Source: Acanthochromis polyacanthus (Eukaryota; Chordata; Actinopteri; Pomacentridae). Taken from it: 64,000 nucleotides of DNA. Both the position numbers and the translations under genes were made by a program. This document shows, one piece after another, positions 24,311 to 36,284 of this stretch (position 1 is its first letter; each line of letters starts with the position of its first letter). The notes under the pieces were generated by a model. The model saw nothing but the letters and a program-made list of their open reading frames with translations. It was not told where the DNA came from and did no database searches. The stretch lies in the NCBI RefSeq assembly GCF_021347895.1, contig NC_067117.1:21508358-21572357 (forward strand), in the 5' to 3' direction.

Positions 24311-26299
24311 GAGTGTATTGATATGCGACTTTGCATGGCCCTGCAGTATCATAGTCTGGTCTGCACTAAGCATTTATGTGCTAATTAAGGTCTGGCCAGG
24401 ACTGGAAGGCTGGTGATAAGGCCTGTCTCCGGCCCTCTCATTAATGTTACACGCTCCACTGGGGTTACACACACACCCACACCCACACACACACAGAACC
24501 ACAGTGGCAGCAGTATTCACTCATTATTAGGCAGGCTTCGGCTGATTTCTCAGATTTTGCCATTTGGGAGCCAGACAGGGAATTCTTAATAAGTGAGAGA
24601 GACTAAATAAGGAAACAGAGGAAGTGATGGTGTTGCATTGCACTGTTAACTAGAGCTACTTAATAACACTGAAGTAGTATAGAGAAATATGGAGCATAGT
24701 GACCCCATGTGTCTGCATATGCCCGTATAGAGCTGTGGATAGGTGAAAATAAAGGCTGCACAAGAATTGGATCAAAAACAAAGCCGTAGTTCCAAAAACT
24801 GCAGTTCTTTGCATGGCCATTTGAGGCCGGTTTTGAAAGCAAGTCATTCCTGTTGGAACTCCATGTTAAAATGCCCAACTTTACATAAATAATTAAACAT
24901 GTTTCCTGACTGGTACAAAAAAAGTACTGGACTGCATCAAGAATTTTACCATGGTGACTGTACAGGGGTGAATTTTAGATGACTCAACTGTTAAAATTGC
25001 ACAACAGTTTAAAATGATGCATTACAGGGGGAACCTCTATGAGTGGCATGTGTATGCCATCGCAGAACAATCCATTGACCAGAAATATTTGCATAGCTCA
25101 CCTCAGTTCCACTCATGCTCCACCTCTTTGCTCATTTTTGGATTATCTAGGAGTGAGGATATGTGGAAACCTCTGGCTTACATTATCAGTGGTACTGTTT
25201 CCACACACAAAAACATCTTTTGATAGTTGCAGCGACGTTAATTCTTTGCATCTCCCCTTTTGTCTCCTCACTGTTCTACCACTTAACTTGTTCACCGAAT
25301 CCCTTCAGCCTATTCCCCTCATTCACATTCCTTTGTACTTGATCACTGCTGATGTTTATCTCTCACTCCATCCTTCTGCTTCACAAATCAAACACGAGTC
25401 TACATGCAAAGTCTGCCTGTAAAAGAGAGATGACAAAACCTCCACAATTCACTATGACAACAGCCTGTGCAAAGTCTATGCGTGTGTTTGCTTTGTGGCA
25501 TTCCTCTCTGTAAAGATTTGGCAAAATACAGCAGGAAGAGACACAGACCACAGATTGCCAGGAATTAATGTTGAAACCATTAGTGCCTAAATTGCAGAAA
25601 AATAAAAAGACAGCAACATCAGACCAACAGAAAGAAAGCGTGAAACCCCTAAAATGAGGATTTGTGGCAAGGAAAAGAACAACTCACAGCAGTGTTAGAA
25701 AACAAGTTACTGAGAACAGTATGTAGGCTGGTTTGCTGGAAAGATGACTTGTTTGGAAGAAGACCAACCTACAGGCTGTCTGTCTGTATGAAGCTGAGCC
25801 AAAGTACACACACAGCACTCCAATGACCTCCACCACCCCGAATATGATAAGCCAGGACACGCTCTAATTCTGACTGAGTGTTTATGAATGTATTAGTGTG
25901 TACAATTGAGAAACTCAAAAAAGTGTGAAATGATACACATAAATATAATGTTTCTGTTTGGGTCTTTGGATTCATATGTATCTGTGTTAGTTTGCCCATA
26001 TTTGCCTACAGCGTACACCATATTATGTAGGATAGATATGTAGATAAACAGGCCACAGAGGAGCAGCAGCCAGCCAAGCTGCAGCATTTAGACCAGCAGA
26101 AAGAGAAGACTCCAGTCTACTGCCCTACTTACAATTATATCTACCCACAACAAACAAGGACATTGACTTAAAGCAACTATAACCAATATTTAAGCTCAAT
26201 GGTTTGGTTTTATAGCCCAAAACACTGTTTTGCTTCACTCTACTGGCTCTCATAAATTGCTTTTGGCCATAGCGTGCAGTTGTTTTCAGAAAAAGGTTC
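24311..26299. other. Non-coding stretch
   Basis: No gene is recognised. Short (CA) patches occur near 24469-24494, and 25250-25390 is pyrimidine-rich on the plus strand. Confidence 0.4.
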
Positions 26300-26830
26300 T
26301 ATTCTCCATATGAACTTTATTTTAAAGATGGACGAAACCACTGGGACATCACTCATTGGTTTGTAGACTACCATTTTAAAGCCTTGAGTTCGGCATTAGA
26401 ACGTCACCATCTCCGGTGCTATGAGCGAAAAGTAGATATGAGTGAAAACTTGAGGATACAACACACACCAACACGGTAACAATCACGAGGTAGCAATGCC
26501 CGAAAACACATCCTTCTTTATTGTCTGTTATATTTTCAATGGAGTGATATCTCACAAAGTGGGTGCCATGCTGTGTTGGAAGAGTCTTGAAACTAGTGAT
26601 TGAGTCCATAACGTCTTTTGGAAAATGTTTACTGAGGTAGAAAATAAAAAGAGAAGTAGGGTCATTTTATAATGGACTTCTATATAAAACGACATATTTT
26701 TGTAACCAGAGGAGTCACCGCCTGCTGGACATAGGAAAGATTGCAAGCTTAAGACACATTTGTATTGGCGTCACATTTTAGACCTTGTGGCTGCATAAAT
26801 CTTTCATATACAGTGTAATAGCTAGCAAAC
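26300..26830. repeat. Probable teleost interspersed repeat, unclassified
   Basis: Blocks such as ATTGGTTTGTAGACTACC followed by TTTTAAAGCCTTGAGTTCGG, and later CCGCCTGCTGGACATAGGAA followed by AAGACACATTTGTATTGGCG and TATACAGTGTAATA, match in order a repeat that I recall from many teleost sequences. The copy is diverged, its ends are uncertain and its class is unknown to me. Confidence 0.4.
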
Positions 26831-27099
26831 AAGTTTTGCATTTAGCAACTTAAAAACAGGATTTTTCACTTGTTGTCGGTGGAGACCAAAACAGAAACGA
26901 ATCAGCGTGGCACCAGGGTGAGTGCACACTCTTTGGGTACACTGGAAAATGAGGTCATTCCTCGGAGGAAACGCATACACAGTATGTTTAATACACAGTG
27001 CACCTACAACCATTGATATCTCAGTGTGTCAGTGCATTTTTACAGTACCTACAACATGCAACTTCAACTGCCCCTGTAGCATATAGCCACAATATTTTA

Positions 27100-27775
27100 T
27101 ACTGACAATCAAGAGAAACTTTGAGGTAGAAATGTACGCAGAATTCTACTTGTAGGGGAGTTGTAATTATTCATTGTGGATTTACTGATGATCTAGTGCC
27201 CTGGTAGTTGAGATAATGATGAGTTGTCATTTTGTCATGATTCATTGCACATGGGTTGGTCACTTTGCAAAAGGGAACCAAATACACACCAAGCATTACT
27301 CAGTGAGTATCTGCACAATTTGAGAATGGGTTTTGTAGGCCTGTATAAAGGCCCAAAAAAGGCCACCATTGTTAGTCCAGTGAACAGCATCATGCTGCGT
27401 CTATCACATGAACAACGTCTCCGGGCACTGGGTATGGTGGAGGCCGGTTTGAGCTACAGTGATGTCGCCAGGCGTATGGGCTGTTCCCAACCCACAATCA
27501 GAAGCCTGGTCCAAAGCATGCGCCGACGGATTGCTGCCTGCATTGAAGCAAATGGAGGCCATACTCGGTATTGACTGTTGTGACTTTGTGTTTGGCAGGT
27601 GCAGTTTTCTTTTGTGAAATTCTTTATTTTGAAATCATTCTTGAAACTTTAGATTTCTGTTTCTGTATGCCAATATGCTAAACAAATGATTCATATGAAG
27701 AAAATCCAGTTTCGGGCTTCAAAATAAAAATTATGTTGAAAAATATGGTCTCAAAGTTTTTAATGACTGTCAGTG
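27100..27775 (+). mobile_element. Internally deleted Tc1-like transposon, 676 bp
   Basis: The element is flanked by TA (27098-27099 and 27776-27777), the Tc1/mariner target duplication. Its ends match as inverted repeats: TACTGACAATCA..AACTTTGAGG on the left against CACTGACAGTCA..AACTTTGAGA read from the right, 21 of 27 positions by my count. It holds a truncated transposase frame (27392-27574) and a TATAAAGG-like box before it. The catalytic core is missing, so it can move only if a relative supplies transposase. Confidence 0.8.
27392..27574 (+). pseudogene. Tc1-like transposase, N- and C-termini fused by internal deletion
   Basis: The 60-residue frame begins MLRLSHEQRLRALGMVEAGL and has the first helix-turn-helix of Tc1-like transposases (SYSDVARRMGCSQPTI), which binds the terminal repeats. 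It then jumps straight to the typical C-terminal end (SMRRRIAACIEANGGHTRY) and stops. Full Tc1-like transposases are about 340 residues, so roughly 280 residues, including the second DNA-binding helix region and the whole DDE catalytic domain, are gone. The fusion stays in frame, so if translated it would be a small DNA-binding peptide without catalytic activity. The open frame continues upstream of the ATG to 27224, but the upstream part does not resemble transposase. Confidence 0.75.
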
Positions 27776-27777
27776 TA

Positions 27778-29054
27778 TATATAGTACTGCTGAAAGACCC
27801 AGTCAACTTCATAAGCAGCTTCTACTTTGCCAGGTTGGCATAGTAGCAGGTGGCAGGGGTGTAGATTTGGTGTCAGGGGATGTTGCTCTCTGAAACCTGT
27901 GATGTATTAGGAGAAATTGTGGGTCCACATGGGGGTGACACACTATTTGTGGGCAAAATCTAGGACACATAAGACGGGTTGTCACTCTCTGATAGGACAT
28001 TCAGCACCAGATGCAATGAATTACTTTTACCACTCTGCAAAGAGGCACCGATAGTGTGCCTTAAGACTTGAGCACAGACACAGAGAGGAGATTCTGTGGA
28101 TAGCCATACACAAAGAGAGAAAAGCAAGAGAGAGATCCATCGTCCCTGTCCTACTTTCCACTACAGATCTCGTTCTCTCTCCCAGCTCTGGTCTTTTGGG
28201 AGAGATCAGTGAAAAACAGCCCGTCAGCAAAGTTCAGGCTATACTGTACATCTAGTGCTGTTTCCTCCTGATTCAAAGCTTCCCCTCTGCTACACTGCCA
28301 GTAGAGGAGAGCAGAAATCAATTTTGCACTGCAGATAAAAATTCACAGTTCACAGGAACTACAGACTGCCACTAAATTGCTTCTTAATCTATAGACCATT
28401 ATGTATTTAAACGTAAATAGTACAGACACCCACCACAAAAACTTTCAGTCATTTTCTGAGGAAGATATGACACTGATTAAAAAGTTCATCTCAACAGATG
28501 CTGGTTTTCTTAGACCCAGTCAACATTTAATGGTTGAATAAGAGTTTTCAACTGCCTACATTTAGATAGGGGCATTGCACAATGTAGGAGGAACGAAACC
28601 ACATGCAGATACAGGTAGAATCGTTTCGGATTCTTCTGAAATGCCCCAACAATGTGTTGATACTAACCTACATGTAGGTCTAACAAACTGCTAGTTTAAG
28701 CAATTTGAATTTCAAAAACATCTGTTTTGCATCTGATGGGGCCTTTGCAGGTTTCATCACTGCACAGCAACATAGGAAATAACTCAGACTTCAGGAGCTT
28801 TAACATTGTACAGATACACAAATTCACACACACTGGGGTCATGTGCACATTCCTCATGCTCATCCGTCAGATCCTCACTGACTAACGCTAGTGTTTGGGT
28901 TTTTCAGTTGGGTTGTGTTGCTGACTTTTTGCCTCGAAACTGTTAGCTGACATCTTGTCTAGACAGATGTCTGCACTTCAGTGAAAGAGTCAAGAGGTGT
29001 GTTGGATCTTGCTGGATTAACTGTCATGGTCAGTTTCTTCACACCCATATACAG
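27778..29054. other. Non-coding stretch
   Basis: No gene or clear repeat is recognised. Confidence 0.4.
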
Positions 29055-29511
29055 GGTGACACAAAAAAATGGGAACTTTTTAACAATCCAATAAAACCAA
29101 GAGTGATGGAAGAAAAATATTTCATTCACAGTAATTGAAACCCTAAAACATGCCTTTTAAGAAACAATGATGGAATTTTCATTTTTTAAAATTACTTCTG
29201 TAGATGGCGTCCTCCTGTACTAATGCCTTCTTGAAATCTGCTGTTGAGATTCCCCATTGACCGCTGTAACATCTCTGCTGGGATACTGTGAATGTCATCC
29301 TGAATTCTCGGTTTTAACTCATCCAGAGTTCTTGGTCGAGTCGTGTACACTTTACACTTGAGATAGCCCCAGGCAGATTTCAAGAATGCATTCGTACAGG
29401 AGGACGCCATCTACAGGAAGTAATTTTTAAAAAAGGAAAATTCCATCATTGTTTCTTAAAAGGCATGTTTTAAGGTTTCAATTACTATGAATAAAATATT
29501 TTTCTTCCATC
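29055..29511. mobile_element. Rearranged transposon: inverted duplicate of a transposase 3' end
   Basis: Arms 29105-29241 and 29373-29511 are inverted copies of each other around a 131-bp centre. Each arm holds the end of a transposase reading frame plus its 3' flank, so two 3' ends point outward. The left outer flank (about 29052-29104) has an ACAGGGTGACACAAAAAA end that resembles a DNA-transposon terminus. No counterpart lies beyond the right arm, so that end seems lost. The structure suggests that a foldback derivative formed by inverted duplication of one transposon end. Confidence 0.7.
29192..29410 (-). pseudogene. Tc1/mariner-superfamily transposase C-terminal fragment (DDE_3 type)
   Basis: Read on the minus strand, residues from the WGYLKCKVYTTRPRTLDEL block through RIQDDIHSIPAEML, SMGNLNSRFQ and GGRHLQK match the C-terminal part of DDE_3-type transposases, where the WGYLK motif follows the catalytic SPDLTP.DFF region and a MxN.R...C....G.H block ends the protein. 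Everything before WGYLK, including all catalytic acidic residues, is absent. The residues before it (MASSCTNAFLKSA) come from the inverted arm. The opposite arm encodes, on the plus strand, a second copy of only the last part (RFQECIRTGGRHLQ), which is closer to what I recall as the family consensus. This is a broken, inactive gene. Confidence 0.7.
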
Positions 29512-30738
29512 TTTTCAGTGTTGAACACAATGAGCATGCAGACACATGTACAGATATATGGACATGAGAAGGAGAGGGACGAGGACTGCTAGCCACTGTC
29601 TTCTCTGAACACTGAAGATGCATTGTTTGTGCACCATTGACAAACTGGCAGGCTGACACTTTGGTGCACTGGTGACAGCGGTGGAAACCGCAGGACAGCA
29701 CGACTTGTTTACTGCCGAAGAAGAATTTACCATTTGTCTTGACAGTCATCACTCCCTGTGTGCATGTGTGACTGTGGAGAACCACACTGTCTGGTGCATT
29801 ATACTAGCCCGTCATACTGAACAATGGGTTGTTTTACAAAGTCAACACTCCTGCCACCCCAGGTCTGGGTGGAGAGACAGAAACAGAATGAAGGTAAAAT
29901 GTGTGTGTGTGATGGGGACACAGTGGGTGGCAGGAAGAGAGAGATCATCTGTCAGAAGTTACAGTGTGTAAATATGTGTGTGTGCTTTGCAGTGCAGGAG
30001 CTTGTGACAAACTTCTCTCTGTGTATAAGTGTGAGTGTGAGTGTGAGTGTGTGTGTGTGTGTGTGTGTGCATCATCCACACTTCACGGTGTGTGTGTTCT
30101 CCTGGCATGATTGAGCAGGGCTCGCAGCCGTGCCAAGGCTGCGGATATTCTCCAGCCAGCGGCAGAGGCAGAGGAGCACAGATACTTCATTATGGCCTCA
30201 TTCATCACCCCTGGGACAGCTTGGCACTGCTCTCAATCCCTCTCCTTCTCCTCCCACCTCCCTCTAACCTCGCCTTTCTACTTACAGCTGCACAGGTCCC
30301 TCGCTCAGCATCTCCTATACCTCTTTCACCTCACCTTACTCCCTCGGTCCACTTTCTCTCTGTGCTCCTCTTTCCCCTGGTCAGATATTTCACTCTTGCT
30401 CTGCTTGTTGCTTTTCTCCAGTGTTTCCTTGCTCTTGCTTTCCTTACCTTTGTCTAGCCTTCAGTCTATACCCTCTTTCTATTTTTTAATTAACTCTCTC
30501 TAATCCTCTGCGTCCCTCTGTCTTGAACCACGCTTTCATTACCTCGCTTTTTCTCTTTCCCCCAGCAGCTCAGCTCATTTTTCATTCCCGTTACTCCGGC
30601 CGCTCCTCCTCCTATAACTGATCTGTAGCTTTGTCTGCTGAATGCGCCAAGCTGTGGCTGCATTCTCACCTATTCACTCAGGGCACTGTGTGACATTGGG
30701 GACATTTGGAGAACCACTGGTGCATAGTGGTATTAAGG
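29512..30738. other. Non-coding stretch with a long pyrimidine-rich tract
   Basis: From about 30205 to 30570 the plus strand is strongly enriched in C and T. The frames reported there (up to 136 codons) follow from this skew and match no family. No gene is recognised. Confidence 0.45.
30027..30069 (+). repeat. (GT)n / (GTGAGT) microsatellite
   Basis: GTGAGT units grading into pure GT repeats, with further GT patches near 30089-30100. Confidence 0.85.
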
Positions 30739-30858
30739 GAAATGGTTACACATTTTGGGAAACAACATAATTTGCTTTCTTTCCTAGAGATAGATAAGAG
30801 AATTACCTGTCTCTCAAATACGAGGCTAACATTGGGAGGCGATTAGCCTAGTTCAGCA
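30739..30858 (+). repeat. Teleost interspersed repeat A, copy 2
   Basis: The blocks GGTTACACATTTTGGGAAAC, TTTGCTTTCTTTCCTAGAGA, TAGATAAGAGAATTACC and GAGGCGATTAGCCTAG follow the repeat A order (TTTGGGAAATA, TTCGCTTTCTTGCCGAGAG, TAGATGAGAAGAT, GGTTAGCTTAGC). It has the same orientation as the copy at 18.4 kb and opposite to those at 57.3 and 63.6 kb. Confidence 0.6.
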
Positions 30859-33800
30859 ATAGGACCAACTTGTGACTTAGTCTAAAAATCCAAAATATAT
30901 CTCCTCTACCAGTATATAGAAGTGCATTTCCACACAAGTTTCTGTACCACTGCTCAACATGTTGGTTCACAGTTTTGGCATAATTTGACATATTATCTGA
31001 GCTCCCGGAATTATATACCTCTTCACCCGCAGTGAACAAAACTATCAATTAACAGAAATGGCATTCAAGAGAGATCTTTTCTGCAGTTTGATTATCCAGT
31101 CTTTACCAATGAACACGACACAATAAGCTACTGTAAGCTGCATCCTGTCTATTTGGCAAACATCAGAGTTTTATAGTTGCAATGACTTCTTGAAAAGGCG
31201 AAAACAACTGGACACAGACTTGACATTGATGCCATCACAGTCACAAAGTCACTGCACAGAAGTACTAGATGGATGGTTTAGGTGTAATTTCTCAAAAATA
31301 GTGACCATCTACTATCCTCTACATCCACAAATTGACATCGTTATATTTATGCTTCTGCACTGAAGAAGAAAACTTTACAATACGCACATTAGGGCTGGGC
31401 AATACAGTGAAAAAGCTATGATGATAAAATGTTTTATTTCAGTCGATATAATTGTTAATTATTATTAATATTTTTTTAAACTACTCATTTTTAATAAAGG
31501 CCAGAAGAAAAAAGTTTTATTGTGAATTTAGTCACTTTACTTTGAATTTGAGCCTTTAAGCATTTTCATCAGTGTACACAGGTAATAATGCTAACACGGC
31601 AATGAAGGACGAACAACCAACACAGTGATGACAAAACAAATATTACAAAATGTGTACATAAAACAAATTAAGTGTAAGAATTTCTTTCACATTCATACAT
31701 AGAAAATAAAGAAAGCAAGTAAAACCCGAAGGGTAGACGGAAGAGGACCAGGCTGAATCTGTGGGCTTTAAGGTTTTCAGCTGCAGAGGTTGAACTGCAT
31801 ATCACTGAACGTGGACTCCACAACAGTCTAAATGCCCTGCCTGATGTAAAGTTCATCAGCCCTTAAAGCAGGCCACCAGGAGCATGTTATTTAGCTGGAG
31901 ATAGGTTGCGGGTGTTCTTACATCATGTAAATAAACACCTTTCGGAAGGCCTGCAGATGGGGACGTGGATGATGAGAAGCCCAGACGGCTGCAGACTAAT
32001 GCACCTTGGGAAACCTGCACTGCAAACAATACTGAAAATGATTCATGGAACTGAACTTTGGATATTTTTTTCATAATGGTTTGCATATTGTCAGTGCAAT
32101 AGACTTTCGCTTTATCACCCAGGTCTAACGTGTAGTACACATAGTTAGTGTAGATAGCACTTAGTTGTCTAACGATGACAACATTTGGGGAGGTTTTAAT
32201 CTCTTACATAGCACAAAAAAAGAGCGTACAGCATACAATGTGTTGCTTGGGTCTTTACACAACTTTTAATAACCCCTAATGTGCATATGCACTGCATGTT
32301 TGTATGTGTGTGTTTGGACCACATGAGTGGGAAGCCTACCTGCTGTCCCATATGGTTGGCATTCAGCCTAATTAAAGCTTTTGTGGCCCCACAAACTGGG
32401 TGTATTACCATAAGTGCTCTTCGAAGTCCTGTATTTATGGCAACTTGGCATTATAAACAAGGATAAAAGGAGAGCAGAGAAAAGTCTGATTTCTCTGCAA
32501 GTTGCCATAGAGACAGAAGAAAAGTTCCCAGGCAACCAGCAATGCCAGCTCACATGCCCACATTATGGCCGTAAATAGTGCCACTGTGATGTAAACGACT
32601 TTCATTTCACCGTTACCAGTAATCATCTTTTAGCTGACTTGTGGTTATAAAGATGTATTTTTATGAAGTGGAAAACAAACAGAAATGAACACAGAGTCTT
32701 TTAAAGGCATTCCTGTCAAAGAAAATCCTTAAAATAGTCAAAGAGAGCCAAATAAAGCTGTTTCAGAAGATTAACGGATGTGCCTCTATTTCACTCTTTC
32801 CATCTATAACACCGATCAAGCTGACAGCTAATATAGTCTCTAACACACTCCTATGCAGTATTTTCCAGCCTCTACGCTTATCAGAGCAATCATACCTCTG
32901 AGACTAGCTAAGGGTGACCTGAGCATAAGACATATGACACTAAAACATTAACACATGAGCCTGAACTCGATTTCTGTGGTAGGTGAGGGGGAAGCTGTCC
33001 TCAGATATACAAGAGTCATACACAGTGAGAGTCATACACAGTATATGAAGTCTGAAATCTGACTGTTTTGGCAAACAACACTGCTAAGAGCATGACAAAA
33101 CATTGGTCCTGCTGTAACTCCGTTCATAATCGCTCTCCATCAGGCCTTTAATGAACTGTGTGAGAGCCGGCACCTCCTCTGCTCGCTGTGAAACCAAAAA
33201 TAGCTCTGTTTTGTGTGGCACATGCAGCAGATGGATCAAAAACAAAGAATTTCCACTGCCAAATTTTCCACCGTGAAACTTTTTCCAGACAGAGGTGGTG
33301 TGTTGTGCCGTTGCGTTCTGTGTTCTTGACCAAACATGATGGAAAAACATGGGAGGTGTGGAACGGAATCAAATTAGCGTGACGCTAGCGCTGCTGCTCA
33401 GCTGTGCGTTCCTTATTAACTCTTGTAGGAGATCTAAAGCAGCTCTGCATCTCCTGAAACTCTAATCCATCTCCTCGTGTGTAATGAACTCTTAACAGCA
33501 CTGGAGGCAGTACTCGGCTAAATGAATGCTACTCGGGCCACTTTCACAACCATGTCAAGAGATGGTGAAAGGAGATAGGTGAAGAACAACATCTGGGGCC
33601 TCTTTGATCACTGATGACTCTACGTGGGAGAGCGAAAGAATGAGGAAAAAAAAGGAAAAAGAGGGCGAGTGTGAACATATTTCTCCCATTGTGTTTTATC
33701 AAGGGCAGAAATGACTCAAGAGTGATGCGACCATCTGCTGTTAAAAATATGGCACAGGCAAAAACTCATTTCCTCCTGTGTCAGCACAAATGTTGAGACA

Positions 33801-34564
33801 GAAAAAGTTCAACTGGAGGATAACCGAGGTCCTCCACTGTTCACCCATGTCACCTTGCAACAACAAAACTGCCCCGTATCTCTCAAATACTGCCTCTATA
33901 AGGTCTCTTTGTACATTTTTGAATCCGGGTTGTGTTTACCAAAACTATCTTCCCTTGTGAGCCCTGAACAATGCGGCATTGTTCCATTCAGATCTCAGCA
34001 TGACAATAACTTGATTTCCATGAGATTTTTATGGTAATTGACTTAATCTCTGTAACCTAATCAAGGCTTTAGGCAGTAAACGGCAAGAAAAATAAGAATA
34101 GTGGGTGAAAAAGAAGAGCATTATTAAAGATAGGTGGTTTGGCTGCTACTCTAGAAGAAGGTCACATTCTTTATATAGACACCCCCCCCCAACTAACCAC
34201 AGAGACACACACTCCTTATATTTTTATCAATCTCTTATGGTTTCATGGATTCTGTCCAGTTTTTTTCTTTGACTCCCTTTCTCTCTATTCATATGTCTCA
34301 ATCATTTTATTCACAAGACATTCTATATCTGTCTCACTGCCTCTCCATCTTTCTCACTCACAACACTCCTCCCCCTAATCACTCCCATCACTCTTTCGTG
34401 AAGTAGGGGCGGAAGCAGACTCTTGTGTTTGATGGACAGGTCCTGAGCACACGCATCTCCCCGTTGGCCGACCTTATCAGTGGCTGAGCTCGGCAGAGCT
34501 GAGTGGCAGCTTGCTTTTTCTGGTTGCACTCTTCACCTTAAGCAGTCTCCAGAGCTCGGCGTAC

Positions 34565-34567
<3 letters not shown>
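30859..34567. other. Non-coding stretch
   Basis: No gene is recognised. At 31389 the sequence AGGGCTGGGCAATACAGTGA starts an A+T-rich block to about 31480. It resembles the start of hAT-type non-autonomous repeats common in fish (AGGGCTGGGCGATAT), but the matching right end was not found. A C-run lies at 34182-34191. Confidence 0.4.
31389..31480 (+). repeat. Possible hAT-type repeat terminus
   Basis: It begins AGGGCTGGGCAATA and continues with a TCGATATAATTGTTAATTATT block. This is the usual style of a family of non-autonomous fish hAT elements. The other terminus and an 8-bp target duplication were not identified. Confidence 0.4.

Positions 34568-34652
<85 letters not shown>
34568..34652 (+). 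repeat. (TG)n microsatellite, about 42 units
   Basis: An uninterrupted TG dinucleotide run of 85 bases. Confidence 0.97.
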
Positions 34653-34653
<1 letters not shown>

Positions 34654-35384
34654 GGTACAGACACATCCAAGTCAAGGGCAGTCAGATTACATGTTTAAGC
34701 ACACAAAACTGTAATTGCAATTTCTTGTTTCATCCAAATCAGGCTGGTGCAGATCTCCGTTTTAAATTGAAACGACCCTACTCACCCCACCTCCTCCCCC
34801 ACAAGGACTGATACAACCCATCTGTCCAAATGCTAAGCTGTTTCGTTCAAGTTCCATCATATCCCGTCTCTAGCACCAGACGAAGTACAGATCTTGTGCT
34901 GTCCCATAATCCATAAATAGAAAACAGTTAAAAAAAAAAAAAAAAAGGGAAGGTGGGGAAAAGAAGCAGACAAACTCCCCAAAGTTATCTGCCAAACTTC
35001 AGTGTATTCTTGCAAAATATACAATCCTGTCTGCTGTCAAATTATACTCCGAATGTTTGAGGAACAAACAAAAGCTTGCCGATTAAAATCCAATTTTACA
35101 CTAGCAGCAGGGTTCTAAGGATGGGAATGTTGATTGTTCAGTCCAGTACTTTGGTCTTGATTGAAGTATCTCTAAAGCTTTGCAGGAGCTGCAATTAAAT
35201 TTTGCACAAAAAAGACAAAGTGCCCAGAGAGAGAGAGAGAAAAAAAAACAGTTGACTTTGTTAATCTCTTGACTTTTCCTCCTCATTTCAAAGTTTTAAC
35301 TTATCCAGTCAAAAATCTACACACCAGCTGGACAGAATGATACAGACAGTTATGGTGGGTAACTAGAGGGTGGGAGGACTTTTG
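34653..35384. other. Non-coding stretch
   Basis: No gene is recognised. A poly(A) run of about 17 lies at 34930-34946 and an (AG) run near 35228-35241. Confidence 0.4.
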
Positions 35385-35386
35385 TT

Positions 35387-35715
35387 TTCACTTTCTGGTA
35401 CACACAGTCATGTTCCCCTCAAGATAAATGGTGTGAAATTTGGTTACTGGCTTATTATCTATGGCCATCGTCAGACTTTAAATGTATCCTTGGGTTTCTT
35501 GGCAAACACTTGCAAAGCTTAACTTGGCATTGAATACCCACTGGAAAATGTTGAAGACAATTTAAAATAGTGAACATGGTAAACATATCTCCTAACTATC
35601 AACATGCTAGCATTGTCATTCTGAGGATGTGAGCACGCTAATATTAGCATTTAAAGCCAATGCACAGCTGCAGATACGTAAAGCCTGACTGAGCTGCTAA
35701 CATGCCTGCCAACTC
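35387..35715 (+). repeat. Teleost interspersed repeat B, copy 1
   Basis: Ordered blocks GGTACACACAGTCATGTTCC, CCTCAAGATAAATGGTGTGA, CATCGTCAGACTTTAAAT, GGTGAACATGGTAAACAT-like text, CAACATGCTAGCATTGTC, GTGAGCACGCTAATATTAGC and CTGAGCTGCTAACATG match a repeat that I recognise from many percomorph sequences. Related copies lie at 49.6, 50.1 and 52.4 kb in this window. Its class is not assigned. Confidence 0.65.
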
Positions 35716-36284
35716 TTACCACCTTTCCTAACACAGGGTATGTAACATTTCTGGTTTCATTAATCTGCTAAAGTGACAGCATTCTGCCTTTCAGACAAAG
35801 GTCATGTTTGTATTAAAGCTAACGGTGTCATTGTTGTCAGCGATGGAAGGAGATCAAGACCTGCAAGATTGGATGGTATATCAAGTGCTGTACAATATAT
35901 AAGGTCACTGCAGACAAGTGTGAGTGTGTTCCATGCAGAAAGAATGTGTTAATTGCATGTTATTGTTGTTTAGGGGATTCTCCAAAGGTCCAAGCTGTTA
36001 CGGCATAATTTTCTTAGAGTGTCCATCTGTCTACTGTATGTAACGATGTCCTGTGTCAGTATGTTGTAATGTTGTGCTGCTTGTCCATTAGACGTCTAAA
36101 CACAGCTCAGACCTGTGCTGTGTTGACAGTGATACATAAATATTGTGAGTACTAATTTAGACCTGAAGCCGGCATATCCAGATAATGTAAGATGAATAGG
36201 AAGGAGATCATCCACCTATTCACCTATCTTCTTTTGTGCGTCTGTGTTCGGGTCACGGTGTTAACAGGCTAATCAGATCATTTC
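35716..36284. other. Non-coding stretch
   Basis: No gene or further repeat is recognised. Confidence 0.4.

Noticed and set aside
34480..34811. Frames rich in CV repeats
   Set aside because: They are translations of the (TG)n microsatellite at 34568-34652.
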